Shown: positions 1 through 12,499 of the stretch, piece after piece | Numbering within the stretch: the first letter of the stretch is position 1 | Layout: each line of letters begins with the position of its first letter | Origin: Glandiceps talaboti | Taxonomy: Eukaryota > Hemichordata > Enteropneusta > Spengelidae | Length of the DNA: 64,000 nt | Direction of reading: 5' to 3' | Assembly: GCF_964340395.1 (NCBI RefSeq) | Contig: NC_135569.1 | Location: 17,470,257 to 17,534,256, forward strand | Program-made: the position numbers and the translations under genes | Notes under the pieces: generated by a model | What the model was told of the DNA's origin: nothing | Seen by the model: only the letters and a program-made list of their open reading frames with translations | The model's database searches: none

Positions 1-1025
1 CACTGTTAAAACCTGCCAGTCACCTGTAGTTGACCAGAAATTCCTAGATGTGCAAAATTGTGTCTTCACCTGATTTGCTGCTCTGCATTATGTCAGCTAA
101 TTAAATCAAAAAGTTTTGAGTGAAAAATGTGACCCTAGTAGACATTGAGGTATAAGGTTAACTATGTTAGAAGTGTGAAGATTGCCTTTTCAGATAGCAA
201 GGACCCCCTGATGACTAATATAATAAAAACAGAAGATGGCCTCATTTATTTCGCCACCAAAATCTACTTTCTTGATTAATGGATGACTAGGTTGTTAGTC
301 TTGTTCAATAAGTCCAACCTTTTCTCTTCAAAAATGTCAGGACTCCTTCCCCTCCTTTATCATTTTGCTTGAATTGAGGGTTGCAGATGTCACTATAGCT
401 ACCTACAGTGATGCCTTCCCATAATTCATTGCTATGAATGAATTTGTCAGTTGACAGTGAGTTTGACTGAAATCAACATCACCTGTATGTTGCATTATGG
501 GATAGGATGAAATAGACACATTACTGTACTGTTGGTTGCCACCACAAACCAAACTGCTGATTTTTGAGAGTAAGTAGAGAATTCTATATCATAGTATTGT
601 TAAGAATTACATGTCTTTCCCTTTTAGTTTCACATCCATCAACATGCTATCTATTTCTTAATGATTTCTAAAGGCAAACAAGAATATAAATTGGTGTGGC
701 CAATGATGGATGGTGCTGTTTATCAGTAAAAGTACTAAAACTGATATTTCACCTTGAGGAATAGACGTTTTGGCCATCAATATTTCTTATTTTGAAGTTA
801 CGAAAATGGACATATAGTTTTGATATATAAATTTTGTGATTGATTGATTGCACTGAACTGAACTGAACTAAGTGACTTTACTTCTAAAGAATGTATAAGA
901 TGGACATGTAGTATTGTTATAATTGTCAGATTATTCAAATCATTATAAAATTAAAACAACATAGTTTTCAAATTATTTAAATCATAAAAATAAAACAACT
1001 TTGAAAAGTTTTAATATGTATATGT
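1..1025. other. Non-coding stretch, no gene seen
   Basis: AT-rich sequence with stops in all frames and no recognisable domain. A short GAACT-type run lies near 850-870. It could be intergenic DNA or intron upstream of the PRDM exons. Confidence 0.6.
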
Positions 1026-2490
1026 TACACCCAGTCTGTGAAATTGCCCAATTCATGAAATAGGTAGGTAACTTTGCCCAGTTCATGAAGTAGTTAATTG
1101 TGTTGCCCAGGTTATGAAGTGGGTATGGTAAGATATGCCCAGTACATGAAATGAGCATCTTGTATAGGAAACATACAAAAAAGAATAAGAATCAAACAAC
1201 TTTATTATCATGTATTTTACAAACTCATCATTTCACAGTTCTTATTTTATAATAATTCAGTATAGCTTGTGTTTTTAATAGAGTTCAATATTAAAGTTTA
1301 AAGTTTATTTATTTTCTAAAGCACCTTTTCTATTTATTAATATTCAAAAGTGCTGTACATAAAATAGATTTAAAAGCATGGTAAAACAATATAATAAAGC
1401 TAAGAACAAATTGTTTACAATAATTACAAAAAGGCTAATATGACTCCTTAGTAAAAGACACGTGGTAATAAATTAATACAGTTTATAATATTGTTTAAAC
1501 AGATGTGTTTTAAGTTCACATTTAAAAAGTTCAATGTCAGTGATCAGCTTTAGTTCTCCAGGAATTGAGTTCCATAGCTTTGGTCCACAAATGGTAAGCG
1601 CTCTGTCATTTAGTGTATTATATGATCGAGGTACAACAAGATTTTGACTACAGTTGTTATGTAAATTGTAACGAGAATTGTTGGTACATGTGAACGAATC
1701 CTGGATATACAAAGGTGCTTTACCATTAAAAGCCTTTAAAAAACTAGTAAAATTACTTTAAAATCAACTCTTGCCTTGACAGGGAGCCAGTGAAGCTCAA
1801 TAAGAGATTGTATTATTCCATCATACTTTCTCAAACCTTTTACAACTCGTGCGGCATTATTTTGTACTTGCTGCAATCTGTCAAACAAATACTGTGGCAT
1901 TCCATACAATATGGAGTTTGCATAATCAAGATGATAACTGACTAGAGAATGGACCAATGTTTCACAAGCTTTCTGATTCAGATATTTATGGATACGACGG
2001 AGATTGTATAAGTTATGATTGACTTTCTTACAGAGTTGGTTAACATGACGAACCATCGATAGATTTGAATCTAACCAGCCTCTCAGATTGCGGACATGGT
2101 CAACTATTTTGATCTGATTATCTCCGACAGTAATATGCTTACTTGTTACTTTAGCTAATTGTTGTTTTGTCCCTAGTAGCATAACTTCAGTTTTGTTCTC
2201 ATTTAACTTCAGTCTATATGTTGACATCCAGGCTTGTATGTCCACCAACACACCTCTCTATACACTTTGTAGCATCAGTTTCATCATCTAATCGAGGTTT
2301 AAACACTTTCAAAAGTTGTGTATCATCAGCATAGCCATATGATAATCAACATCCCAGTTCAAAACTCTTCCCCCAAAATTTAATTTCGCTCCTTTTAGAT
2401 CATAATCTATACTCTCATTTGCATAAGGTTGACTATTTCATGAACTGGGCAAAGTTACATGCACATTTCATGAATTGGGCAATTTCACAG
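1026..2490. mobile_element. TIR (foldback) element carrying a LINE fragment
   Basis: About 63 bases at 1026-1089 reappear as their reverse complement at 2428-2490. The outer tip begins tacaccca at the left and ends gggtgta at the right, and the motif for 'TTGCCCAnTTCATGAA' is repeated within both arms. The interior is largely a CR1-like LINE on the minus strand. This reads as a non-autonomous TIR DNA transposon into which a LINE inserted, or which captured one. No transposase is visible, and no convincing target-site duplication could be read at the tips. Confidence 0.7.
1285..2400 (-). pseudogene. CR1/L2-like LINE reverse transcriptase remnant
   Basis: Minus-strand reading gives the end of a non-LTR retrotransposon. 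A GYADDTQL catalytic motif is encoded near 2345-2310. It is followed, after a frame break near 2250, by the thumb and C-terminal region (2251-1736; motifs LNENKTEVMLLGT, YANSILYGMP, ELHWLPVKARVDFK) and by the typical CR1 tail (1712-1473; GPKLWNSIPGELK). About 1310-1290 the strand carries AATAAATAAA-like sequence near the presumed 3' end. The 5' half (endonuclease, fingers) is missing, as expected for a 5'-truncated insertion. It is nested inside the TIR element at 1026-2490. The CR1/L2 assignment rests on motif recognition; the family is uncertain within that group. Confidence 0.85.
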
Positions 2491-3893
2491 ATTGGGTGTA
2501 TTCACACAGAAATGATAAAATAAGTCACCAACTTTTTGAGAATAAAACAATTTGACTCTTTTTTTCTGCATTTTATTCACTTTCATAGAGTCAATTCAGA
2601 CTTGTACTTACAATTTAATTTTGTTTTGAAATCCTGTCTAAAAGTAGTCATTCAGTAAACAAAAAGAAAAGTGTATTTTTTCACTTTTTTTTATTTCCAC
2701 AATAATGTGAGAACATCTTCTTTGTTTGGCTTCATTTTGGGATCAAAAACCTTTTGAAAGTAAGTCAGATAATGGTTTGTTGTAACATGGTTTATAAAAG
2801 ACATGAATGATAGCAATTCTAACGTGGTTTATAAAAGACATGAATGTTAGCAATTTTGAATTTGGTACAGACATGATTACTTGTTTGTCAACAAAATTGT
2901 AATACTGTAGGAAGCTGACAGAGTTAGATATGTGTAGGTGATTAATCAGACATGCTTTGGTGAGTATAACACCATTTATCCAAATATGTCGTCAGTTCAG
3001 CAAGATTTGCATTCCAAACTTTATTGAACTGTTTTATTTGGATTTATTCTCAAATTAGCATAGATCTATTGAGTTGAGTTTATTTGAAATGTTACTTTGA
3101 AATGATAAATAAATTTGAAATTAGAGTTGAGGCTTTTTGAATAGAATTCCTGTAAAGAAAGAAGGATGTCAATGTTCAGACTAACAATACTTTATCAGAT
3201 AGGATATGTTTTATGAACCAACTTACATCCTATCACTTGGTCTGATTTAATCTAACGTCATGGATGCCCACACCAAATTACAATGTAGCAGCATCACATT
3301 TCCCATTCTTAGGAGGAGAGTATTGATCATATCTTTGCTGCTTAAGAGAGCGTGAAAGTAATAAGGAAAATGATTGTCAGGGATGTCAAGTGAAAAGCAT
3401 AACTGTAATAGAAAACAGATCATGTTTCTAAACCAGATAGATTTTATATAATCAACTCGGCAAAATGAAAACAGTTATTGATTAGATTAATAATAACGCA
3501 AATTGCCATTTCTGTTGGATGAACCGTTCACGCGATTGGCAGAAGCTGATATAATGAATATATTTCCCAGACATTCTACATTACAATGTCTGGCCCCTCA
3601 TTTCAGCTAAGATTCATCACAGTTTAATTTTCATGGTTTACAATTTCTAATCTATGAAGCTCTTTCATGGAAAATAAAAGTTTGATTTTTATGAATCATC
3701 ACAGAACTAGGGTGTTTTCTATTGTGTAGTAGCATCTCCTATTCATACAGAGATGTGTGAAAGTTTATTTTAGATCCAGTAATGTACAAAAAATCACACA
3801 ACTTTACAAGAGATGTATTGTAAAGCTGAGACACTCCTGGTGTGTCTCCAAATAAATTCTATCAGATGTTTATTTGCTTTACAACTAGGCTAA
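2491..3893. other. Non-coding stretch with a 37-bp duplication
   Basis: No gene is seen. A 37-bp unit containing TGGTTTATAAAAGACATGAA occurs twice in tandem at 2784-2857. Confidence 0.5.
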
Positions 3894-4166
3894 TTAGATA
3901 TCATACTCCCCAATGGCTAAACCATGCTCTGATAGATCTATCTTGTATAGAACTGTGAGGCTTGTATTGTGTGGTCTGTTTGTATAACAGACACTGAGAT
4001 GCAAGCCCTCAGTGTCTTGTGTCCCATAGATTGTGTGTGGACTAGTGTACAAAGTAAACAGAACTAAGAAACCAGCATTCTTCCCTACTTGTACATCAAT
4101 AGTTCCGTCCTTAGCAACAGGAAGATAAAATGAAATTATTTCATTTACTGTCACCATAGAAATCAA
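3894..4166 (-). CDS. Unrecognised 90-residue open frame
   Basis: An uninterrupted minus-strand frame with protein-like composition: hydrophobic strands alternating with polar residues, for example NAGFLVLFTLYT, two Cys/Asn-rich stretches and few low-complexity residues. No family is recognised. A possible 3' splice acceptor (GACAG followed by TAAATGAA) lies close to the start, so it could be an exon, an exapted fragment of a mobile element or chance. No flanking exon on the same strand could be identified, and it is antisense to the PRDM gene. Confidence 0.2.
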   Translation of the reverse strand: MISMVTVNEIISFYLPVAKDGTIDVQVGKNAGFLVLFTLYTSPHTIYGTQDTEGLHLSVCYTNRPHNTSLTVLYKIDLSEHGLAIGEYDI

Positions 4167-7100
4167 GGTATGATTAAAACCCTTTGACTAATATCCGGTA
4201 GTGAATTATGAAATACTGCCATAAATTGTGCCAAAGAAAGAAAAGAGAGTCATAAAAGTAGGCCATGGGAGGTGAAGGTAGTCATAAAAGAAGACATGTA
4301 GATAACAAATGTTAGACTTGAGTCAATATTGTCATGTCCTGGCATGTCCTTGTAACTATGATAGAAGCTGTATTTTGACTTGATGAATGACTTGTATAAG
4401 ATGATAGTAAAAAACGTGACACTCCTTCAGACTGTCACAAAGGCATCCAAACTAGTGAGACAGACCAATATGACCTGTTTTAACATCAAAACAGTTTTAG
4501 TCTCAGCTGAAAATTGAGAAAAGAAAGTGTTCCATCTCAACTTTGCATGTGCAAAAATGAGTAGAACACAAGACTTTTTAAGAATGAAATGACACTACAT
4601 ATTCAAGGCTCCAAGCCATTATGTTATTGTTTAATGTGAACTTTATCTAAAAGATCTTATGTGTTGTATTAGGTCAGGTTCTTGAAGTGTCTGTCATATT
4701 ACTAGGACAGTCTGTTGAACCAAAAAACTGATGAAAGATAAATCTATTGTCACCACAATGAACAATGATACTTGATTTAGTTAGGATGTATTAAAGAGAC
4801 AGAATTTGGTGTGAAAATCTGACATACATTTTGGATGCAACATTTAAACCCCCCCCCCAAAAAAAACTTTAAGTTTAACCTGAGTGGATTCACTACTGTT
4901 GATAAAATCACTGTAATGTCTGCATTTGATGTGTCTGCTATATTATCAAATTTAACTAGTCAATTTTCTCATGACAAACCCTTTCATGACATTCGCCAAA
5001 TGCTTCAAATTCACTGAGAAAATGATCGTGATTTTCATTATTAAGATTTTGTGAGCTGTAATTTCTGTTTCTAAATTGGAAAATCTGTGAAGAGTGTCTG
5101 GTGTAGTTGACTCACTTACTCCTAAATATATTAGAGTAAAATGGGAGTACAAAGGTGACAGTATTAGGATAAATTGATGTATCACCAATAAAAACTTTAT
5201 TGTAGTGAAGAAAGCATCTCTATACTCATTAAACTCTGTTGGTACATTTTCACTTTACAAGGTGCGGTTGTCATCAAGGGAGAATACGACCGACAGAGTT
5301 GTGCTGTGTTGTCATTCGCTGACGACGAGCACACCCTAAGTTATGATTCATTAGTCTTTAGTGGTATTGTCAAATGTCACCTCACAGAAAATTTATTTAA
5401 GTGAAATTGAGCAATAAAATGCAAGTGTTCAATCTTCAATTGCAAGTCCCTCGACGCAAGCTTTACTGTATTTACAACAAAATGTAGGTGTCGGCATCAT
5501 GAAATATTGCCTATCTTAATAGAAAGCGTTATGGTCTTAATTTACTGATGTCAGCGCTTTTTCAATGCTGACAAACAGCGCTCTAAGCATGGTAATTTTA
5601 TTATCTTTCCATCAATAATTTCTGAAGTAATGACAGTTTTGGTAGGATGAGTTATATGTGTTGTCAGACGCTATGATGACCCAATTTGCCTATTTATGGT
5701 TTGCTTGATTGTTCCGTGGTTGAGCCATCCTCCCATCTGACATGACTGCAAGCGAAAGCTGAATCACCTTTTGGTCTCACATTTTTCGCTTCATAAACCA
5801 TGTTATGACAGGCTTTGTGTATCATAGTATACTTACATTGTAACAGAAGTATGGGATCAATTTTCCGTTTCATACTTGGAGGGTATTTTGAATCAGTATT
5901 ATTACATGTATTAATATTACCTGTGACTGCCGCTGGGCAAGATCGCAGTGATTTCGACACACTCATACTTTATTGTCTGCTATGATATTAAAACGATACA
6001 TCTACTTATTACTCCACATGCAAATCATTGCTTTTTTCTCCCAACAGCTCATCATCATCAATATCATAGAACTTCTATGTCAGAACATTAATTGCTATTC
6101 TGTTAATCAAACTCCTTCCCCACTCTGATGCTGTTCTGTCACAACTAATCCCTCCCTCCCTGAAAAAATTATTTGGTATTCCTCTTGATCCAATTCAGTC
6201 ATTTTTCATTTCCATTACAATTTGAGAAGTAGATGTTTTGTGGTTGCTATGGTGAACCAGCATCATATTAATGACTTGATGAGTGCCTTAAAAATCAAAT
6301 AAAAAGAAAACCAATTTTGGTTAATTTTCATTCATTCTGCTCATTTGTATATACTTCAGTGCACACTTTGTGAAGTATCGCAAAACGGAAAATTTTCACT
6401 TGTGCTAACTGCCAGTGTGGTGCAATTATCAAACAACAAGTATGAAAAGTATGTCATTTAACATCCATCAGTCAGTTTAAAAAAATGGATTCAATCAGTC
6501 GAATGAAATAACTGCTAACTTCTAAGTTCTTCATATATTACTAGAGATATGGACAAATCTGAAATCACTTTAGTATGAGCAATTTTGAGACATCACTTAG
6601 TTTTGTTCACCACTAGATAATTTCCTGCTAGAATTGGAATATCAAGATTTGGCCCATTTCCTCATTTTGTATTATAACTTTCTAACCAATTTGTTCATTT
6701 AGTCTTTTCTTCTCATTTACATGTTGCTTCTATTCATTAATAAAGTATGATTTTAGTTGAAAGCACTGATTTAGTGGACATTGATGACTTTGTGAAATAA
6801 TTCCAACAGTTTGTTTTGTGGAGTAATCCTACTTTCTGAAACTTAGTCCTTTGGGGGACCACACATTTTCACAAATGTGGCTTCCCAATATGTCTTTGGT
6901 TGAATCTGATTCTTGGATTCACAATCCAAGACTGGCCTCTAGAGGGCACACTCGCATATGGCGGTATCAGGTAACCAGTTTGATTGACAAGATGAGGTGA
7001 CTTCACAATTCCAAAAGAAAACATTAGCCATTGGTGTAACTTAAATAAGCTTTGAAAGGTTTGTTTGTTCTTTGTTGTGAGAAGATGAGTCTGTTTGTCC

Positions 7101-9009
7101 ATTTAAACCAAAGATCACCTCTATCTAAGCTCCTTGTTGTTGTCTAAATAAAGCTAACTGGCTTCCTTTGTCTTAATGTTATTCATACTGACAAGACCAC
7201 CCTGTACAAGTCAACATGTCCACTTTTCCCCCTAAAATTCAGGACAGTAACATTACAGATAATGTTTGTAATAGTTTCTACATCATATATCTGTAAAGGT
7301 TCACAGACTTGGCTGTCTATCTTGGCAATGTTGTTTGAGCCAGAATGCCAAACCAGATAATCAAGTCTGTGAACTATTATATGTAACCATAGACCCTGTT
7401 GGTGTAGGGTCTATGATGTAACTGTGCTTTTTAGAGTTCACTCTGTGCAAGTAAAGTTGTTCAATTTCTTTGAAAGTTTAGAAAAGTCATAGAAATCTGA
7501 AATGTAACTTTTGTAATAGTTTGTACATCATATAAATAACTTGACTGAGATTCAAGTATTTTGCTAGTGAGGTTGGAAATTTATCTTGTTTTGCATCTAT
7601 CTCTGACTTCTTGAAAACAACTAAAGGTATCAAACAGTATCTTAAAAATTCTACATATTTAGATAGTCACCTTTGATGAAGTCTTGAAAATCATATAAAT
7701 TTAGAAATGTTGTTTTGAGTGGTTGATGTTAGGGTTATCTGACTATAAGGTATTCAAAGGGTTTCTGTGTGGTGGGAATTGAGCCTTCAATTTAGTGTCG
7801 GCCTTTTGTCTGTGTTGTGTTGTGAAAATACTACTTGAATAGGTAGATTCATGTTAAACAGATACCTGTAGGCCAGTGAGGATTTAACCATAGAGACATG
7901 TCTAACATCCTAAGCATTTGTGTGTTCTATTCACTTCTTATTAATCTTTTGAAATCTATTGTCATTCTCCTAAAGAGCCCTTTTTGTTGGTTGGGCTGAC
8001 AAAATTGTTCTTACTTGTAACCATTTTGGATAGGGAATATTGTAGATGACCTTGTCAGGTCACTTTGCTACAATTTAACATGTAGCTGGTGTAAATTTGT
8101 GTCATTTTCAAAACATTCAATTTGGAACAGGCCAAAGTGAATAGAAGTGTGTAAATATTGACTTAGAAGTACATGTTGTACATTGTTGACAATTTTGTAC
8201 CACAGTTCTTTTGTTGCTTCGTCTGTGGATGCACTCAGCTATTTTCAAAGGGTGGAGATGCAGCCAGAGATTGCAGACAAAAGGATGTTTACACAGAATA
8301 AATAGGATAGTCATAGATTTTACCCTAATGATGTCATGTGTTGACAAATAAACAAATGAAGGCAAACATGAAGGGGTCTCTTTTCTTCTGTTGTTCAACT
8401 GAAACGAGTTGGTATCCATTTCCTGAGGCATGTGTTGTTCATTTCTCATATGGTTCACCTTGTGTCAGTCACGTATTTGCCTTTATTCTGTCCATCAGCT
8501 ATTTTCATTACGATTGGGAGAGTTCTCAAAGTAAGTTCTGATTCTGCTGCTCAGCTAGCTTGTCATGTCTACAAGAGAAGATTAACTGCCGATGGTGTTC
8601 CCATCACCTGTTTTCGTGAAAGGTCACTATCTCCCCTTTAGCTTTCAAAACTTTGTTCTTCACTTCAGTTTTTTATCTTTTAGGGAGACATCACAATTTG
8701 AAACCAGTGATTCCAATGTGACCATGTAGGTTTTTCTGTTAGAAAACTACTGTGTTAGGCTGTTCAAGTTAGTATGTAACATGATGTACTTCAAGTTTGT
8801 TAGTCTATACATGTCTAATGTTTTTTTATCTGATTTTGTTACTTCCATTTCTCAGGGAGACATTATGTGTCTACACCAATGACCTGAACATGCACATGCA
8901 GGTCTCCTTGTGAAAAACTACTGTTCAAAGTTGTCAAAGCTAACATAGATCAAATTTGTTTGTCTGTACATCTCTAGTGACTTGTTATCTGTCATCTTTG
9001 ACTTTCTAG
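4167..9009. other. Upstream or intronic DNA of the PRDM gene; no exon identified
   Basis: The N-terminal PR-domain exons were sought here and not found. Two hairpins stand out. One has arms ttcacagacttg (7300-7311) and its complement at 7362-7373. The other has a perfect 10-bp stem catagaccct/agggtctatg at 7388-7397 and 7406-7415. CpG density rises slightly at about 5250-5600. Short open frames in this interval look random. Confidence 0.5.
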
Positions 9010-9144
9010 ATTGTAGACGAGTTTGGTAAAGTCAAGTGTTGGGTTGATGCCAGTGAACCTGGTACTGGTAATTGGATGAAGTACGTACGAAGTGCACCAG
9101 TTCTAGATGAGCAAAATATGATTGCAGTACAGATTAATGAACAG
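9010..9144 (+). CDS. Prdm3/16: PRDM3/16-like protein, PR-domain exon (partial gene)
   Basis: A 45-codon exon, bounded by an acceptor (tttctAG) at 9008-9009 and a donor (GTAAGA) at 9145, phase 0 at both ends. It encodes the middle of a PR domain (a SET-related fold), with the conserved WVDA, GNWMKYVR and QNMIAVQINEQ segments at the positions that PRDM16 and MECOM use. In this family the PR domain is linked to histone H3K9 methylation activity and N-terminal protein contacts. Catalysis cannot be judged here because the N-terminal part of the domain is not in the identified exons. The exon joins in frame to 12397-12499. The intervening intron is 3.25 kb and is mostly repeat. Confidence 0.93.
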
Positions 9145-9185
9145 GTAAGATTTAATGTTGAATTTTGAAATACATTTTGTGTTAT

Positions 9186-9407
9186 GGACTACTGCAAATT
9201 TGGTAGTCTAGATACAATGTTTAGTAGTCTATGTGTCCTGGACTACTACTAATTTGGTAGTCTAGATACAATGTTTAGTAGTCTATGTGTCCTCGACTAC
9301 TGCTAATTTGGTAGTCTAGATACAGTGTTTAGTAGTCTATGTGTCCTGGACTACTGCTAATTTGGTAGTCTAGATACAAATTACAATGTTCTGGACTACT
9401 GCTAATT
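9186..9407. repeat. 54-bp tandem repeat, about 4 copies (intronic)
   Basis: The unit contains GGACTACTGCTAATTTGG and TAGTCTAGATACAATG; copies begin at 9186, 9240, 9294 and 9348, with a partial fifth at about 9391. It ends directly at the start of the DIRS-like RT relic. Confidence 0.9.
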
Positions 9408-9417
9408 CTACCTCATA

Positions 9418-9780
9418 ATGATGTCATCAGGGACTACAAAGTATTCGAAATTTATCTGGAAGGAACAGTTATATCAATTTACCTGCCTTCCAAATGGCTT
9501 GGCCTGTGCACCTAGAATATTTACCAAGCTACTGAAACCAGTGTATTCCCATTTAAGATATACTGGGTATTTATCAGCGCCATATATTGATGACTCGTAC
9601 TTACAGGGAGATACCCTTGATGAATGTTATAATAATGTTGAATATACATATCAACTGTTGTCTAAGTTGGGTTTTACTCCAAATGATGAGAAATCGGTCA
9701 TGATACCTACACAAAGACTGGTATTTTTGGGGTTTCTGCTAGATTCACATTTAATGGAAATTTACCTAACAGGATGTATG
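9418..9780 (+). pseudogene. DIRS-like reverse transcriptase fragment in a PRDM intron
   Basis: An open frame of about 120 codons encodes the palm of a reverse transcriptase. The primer-grip-side motif FTCLPNGLACAPRIFTKLL is followed by YIDD (the YxDD catalytic box), then by LGFTPNDEKS and LVFLGFLLDS, the usual order in DIRS1-type and related elements. RNase H, recombinase and N-terminal RT parts are absent. The coding frame stops where the 43-bp minisatellite begins. It lies sense to the host gene inside the intron between two PR-domain exons, with no evidence that it is spliced into the transcript. Confidence 0.8.
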
Positions 9781-12336
9781 CATTCCTTATAGATTGTGTC
9801 AATGGTGGGAGTGAGGGTGTATGCACTCCTTATAGATTGTGTCAGTGGTGGGGATGAGGGTGTATGCATTCCTTATAGATTGTGTCAGTGGTGGGGGTGA
9901 GGGTATATGCATTCCTTATAGATTGTGTCAATGGTGGGGGTGAGGGTGTATGCACTCCTTATAGATTGTGTCAATGGTGGGGGTGAGGGTATATGCATTC
10001 CTTATATTGTGTCAATGGTGGGGATGAGGGTGTATGCACTCCTTATAGATTGTGTCAATGGTGGGGGTGAGGGTATATGCATTCCTTATAGATTGTGTCA
10101 ATGGTGGGGGTGAGGGTGTATGCACTCCTTATAGATTGTGTCAATGGTGGGGGTGAGGGTATATGCATTCCTTATATTGTGTCAATGGTGGGGGTGAGGG
10201 TGTATGCATTCCTTATAGATTGTGTCAATGGTGGGGGTGAGGGTGTATGCATTCCTTATAGATTGTGTCAATGGTGGGGGTGAGGGTGTATGCATTCCTT
10301 ATAGATTGTGTCAATGGTGGGGATGAGGGTGTATGCATTCCTTATAGATTGTGTCAATGGTGGGGATGAGGGTGTATGCATTCCTTATAGATTGTGTCAA
10401 TGGTGGGGGTGAGGGTGTATGCATTCCTTATAGATTGTGTCAATGGTGGGGGTGAGGGTGTATGCACTCCTTATAGATTGTGTCAATGGTGGGGATGAGG
10501 GTGTATGCATTCCTTATAGATTGTGTCAATGGTGGGGGTGAGGGTGTATGCATTCCTTATAGATTGTGTCAATGGTGGGGGTGACGGTGTATGCATTCCT
10601 TATAGATTGTGTTGTGGTGGGAGTGAGGGTGTATGCACTCCTTATAGATTGTGTCAATGGTGGGGGTGACGGTGTATGTATTCCTTATAGATTGTGTCAA
10701 TGGTGGGGGTGACGGTGTATGCATTCCTTATAGATTGTGTTGTGGTGGGGGTGAGGGTGTATGCATTCCTTATAGATTGTGTCATGGTAGGGGTGAGGGT
10801 GTATGCACTCCTTATAGATTGTGTTGTGGTGGGAGTGAGGGTGTATGCACTCCTTATAGATTGTGTCAATGGTGGGGGTGACGGTGTATGCATTCCTTAT
10901 AGATTGTGTCAATGGTGGGGGTGACGGTGTATGCATTCCTTATAGATTGTGTCAATGGTGGGGGTGACGGTGTATGCATTCCTTATAGATTGTGTCAATG
11001 GTGGGGGTGACGGTGTATGCATTCCTTATAGATTGTGTTGTGGTGGGAGTGAGGGTGTATGCACTCCTTATAGATTGTGTCAATGGTGGGGGTGAGGGTA
11101 TATGCATTCCTTATAGATTGTGTCAATGGTGGGGGTGACGTTGTATGCATTCCTTATAGATTGTGTTGTGGTGGGGGTGAGGGTGTATGCATTCCTTATA
11201 GATTGTGTCATGGTAGGGGTGAGGGTGTATGCACTCCTTATAGATTGTGTCAGTGGTGGGGGTGAGGGTGTATGCACTCTTTATAGATTGTGTCAATGGT
11301 GGGGGTGAGGGTGTATGCACTCCTTATAGATTGTGTTTTGGTGGGGGTGAGGATGTATGCACTCCTTATAGATTGTGTCAATGGTGGGAGTGAGGGTGTA
11401 TGCACTCCTTATAGATTGTGTTTTGGTGAGGATGAGGGTGTATGCATTCCTTATAGATTGTGTCAATGGTGGGGGTGAGGGTGTATGCACTCCTTATAGA
11501 TTGTGTTGTGGTGGGGGTGAGGGTGTATGCACTCCTTATAGATTGTGTCATGGTGGGGATGAGGGTGTATGCACTCTTTATAGATTGTGTCAATGGTGGG
11601 GGTGAGGGTGTATGCACTCCTTATAGATTGTGTCGTGGTGGGGGTGAGGGTGTATGCACTCCTTATAGATTGTGTCAATGGTGGGGGTGAGGGTGTATGC
11701 ACTCCTTATAGTGTCGTGGTGGGGGTGAGGGTGTATGCACTCCTTATAGATTGTGTCGTGGTGGGGATGAGGGTGTATGCACTCCTTATAGATTGTGTCA
11801 ATGGTGGGGGTGAGGGTGTATGCACTCCTTGTCGTGGTGGGGGTGAGGATGTATGCACTCCTTATAGATTGTGTCAATGGTGGGAGTGAGGGTGTATGCA
11901 CTCCTTATAGATTGTGTTTTGGTGGGGATGAGGGTGTATGCATTCCTTATAGATTGTGTCAATGGTGGGGGTGAGGGTGTATGCACTCCTTATAGATTGT
12001 GTTGTGGTGGGGGTGAGGGTATATGCACTCCTTATAGATTGTGTTTTGGTGGGGATGAGGGTGTATGCACTCCTTATAGATTGTGTCGTGGTGGGGGTGA
12101 GGGTGTATGCACTCCTTATAAATTGTGTCAATGGTGGGGGTGAGGGTATATGCACTCCTTATAGATTGTGTCAATGGTGGGGGTGAGGGTGTATGCACTC
12201 CTTATAGACTGGTTGTGGTGAGGGTGAGGATGTATGCACTCCTTATAGATTGTGTCAATGGTGGGGGTGAGGGTGTATGCACTCCTTATAAATTGTGTTG
12301 TGGTGGGGGTGAGGGTATATGCACTCCTTATAGATA
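9773..12336. repeat. 43-bp G-rich minisatellite, about 60 copies
   Basis: The unit combines TATGCACTCCTTATAGATTG with TGTCAATGGTGGGGGTGAGG. The period is mainly 43 bp, with 42-bp and shorter variants (TTGTGG or TCGTGG in place of TCAATGG; a few units lacking TATAGATT). Variants occur in local blocks, consistent with unequal exchange and slippage. The G-strand is the coding strand of the PRDM gene, and each unit holds GG, GGGGG and GGG runs close together. The many overlapping open frames on both strands here are products of the repeat, not genes. Confidence 0.97.
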
Positions 12337-12396
12337 TGTGTCATTGGTACTGTAATGATGTGTGAAGTAAACACTTGTATTTGGTCTTCCACACAG

Positions 12397-12499
12397 GTAC
12401 ACTATAAAGTTATTAAATCCATTGAACCAATGGAGGAATTGATGGTAATAAAGGATGCTGCTTTTCCTGACCAAGAAGGCATGCCATTACAAATGATTG
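12397..12499 (+). CDS. Prdm3/16: PRDM3/16-like protein, end of PR domain
   Basis: A 103-bp exon entered in phase 0 after acceptor ACACAG (12391-12396) and left in phase 1 at donor GTAAGA (12500). It encodes VHYKVIKSIEPMEELMV, the closing segment of the PR domain, which in PRDM16/MECOM reads as a YKVIK-IEP-EELLV pattern, then a short linker that leads to the first zinc finger. The single leftover base G pairs with AG of the next exon to restore a Glu codon, which supports the splice assignment. The acceptor is only about 60 bp downstream of the end of the minisatellite, so array expansion or contraction happens very close to this exon. Confidence 0.93.

Noticed and set aside
5694-5966. 90-residue minus-strand frame
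   Set aside because: No domain, composition looks random, no splice sites that link it to another frame.
9925-12355. Many overlapping frames of 60-100 codons on both strands
   Set aside because: All are translations of the 43-bp minisatellite; the 43-bp period shifts frame each unit.
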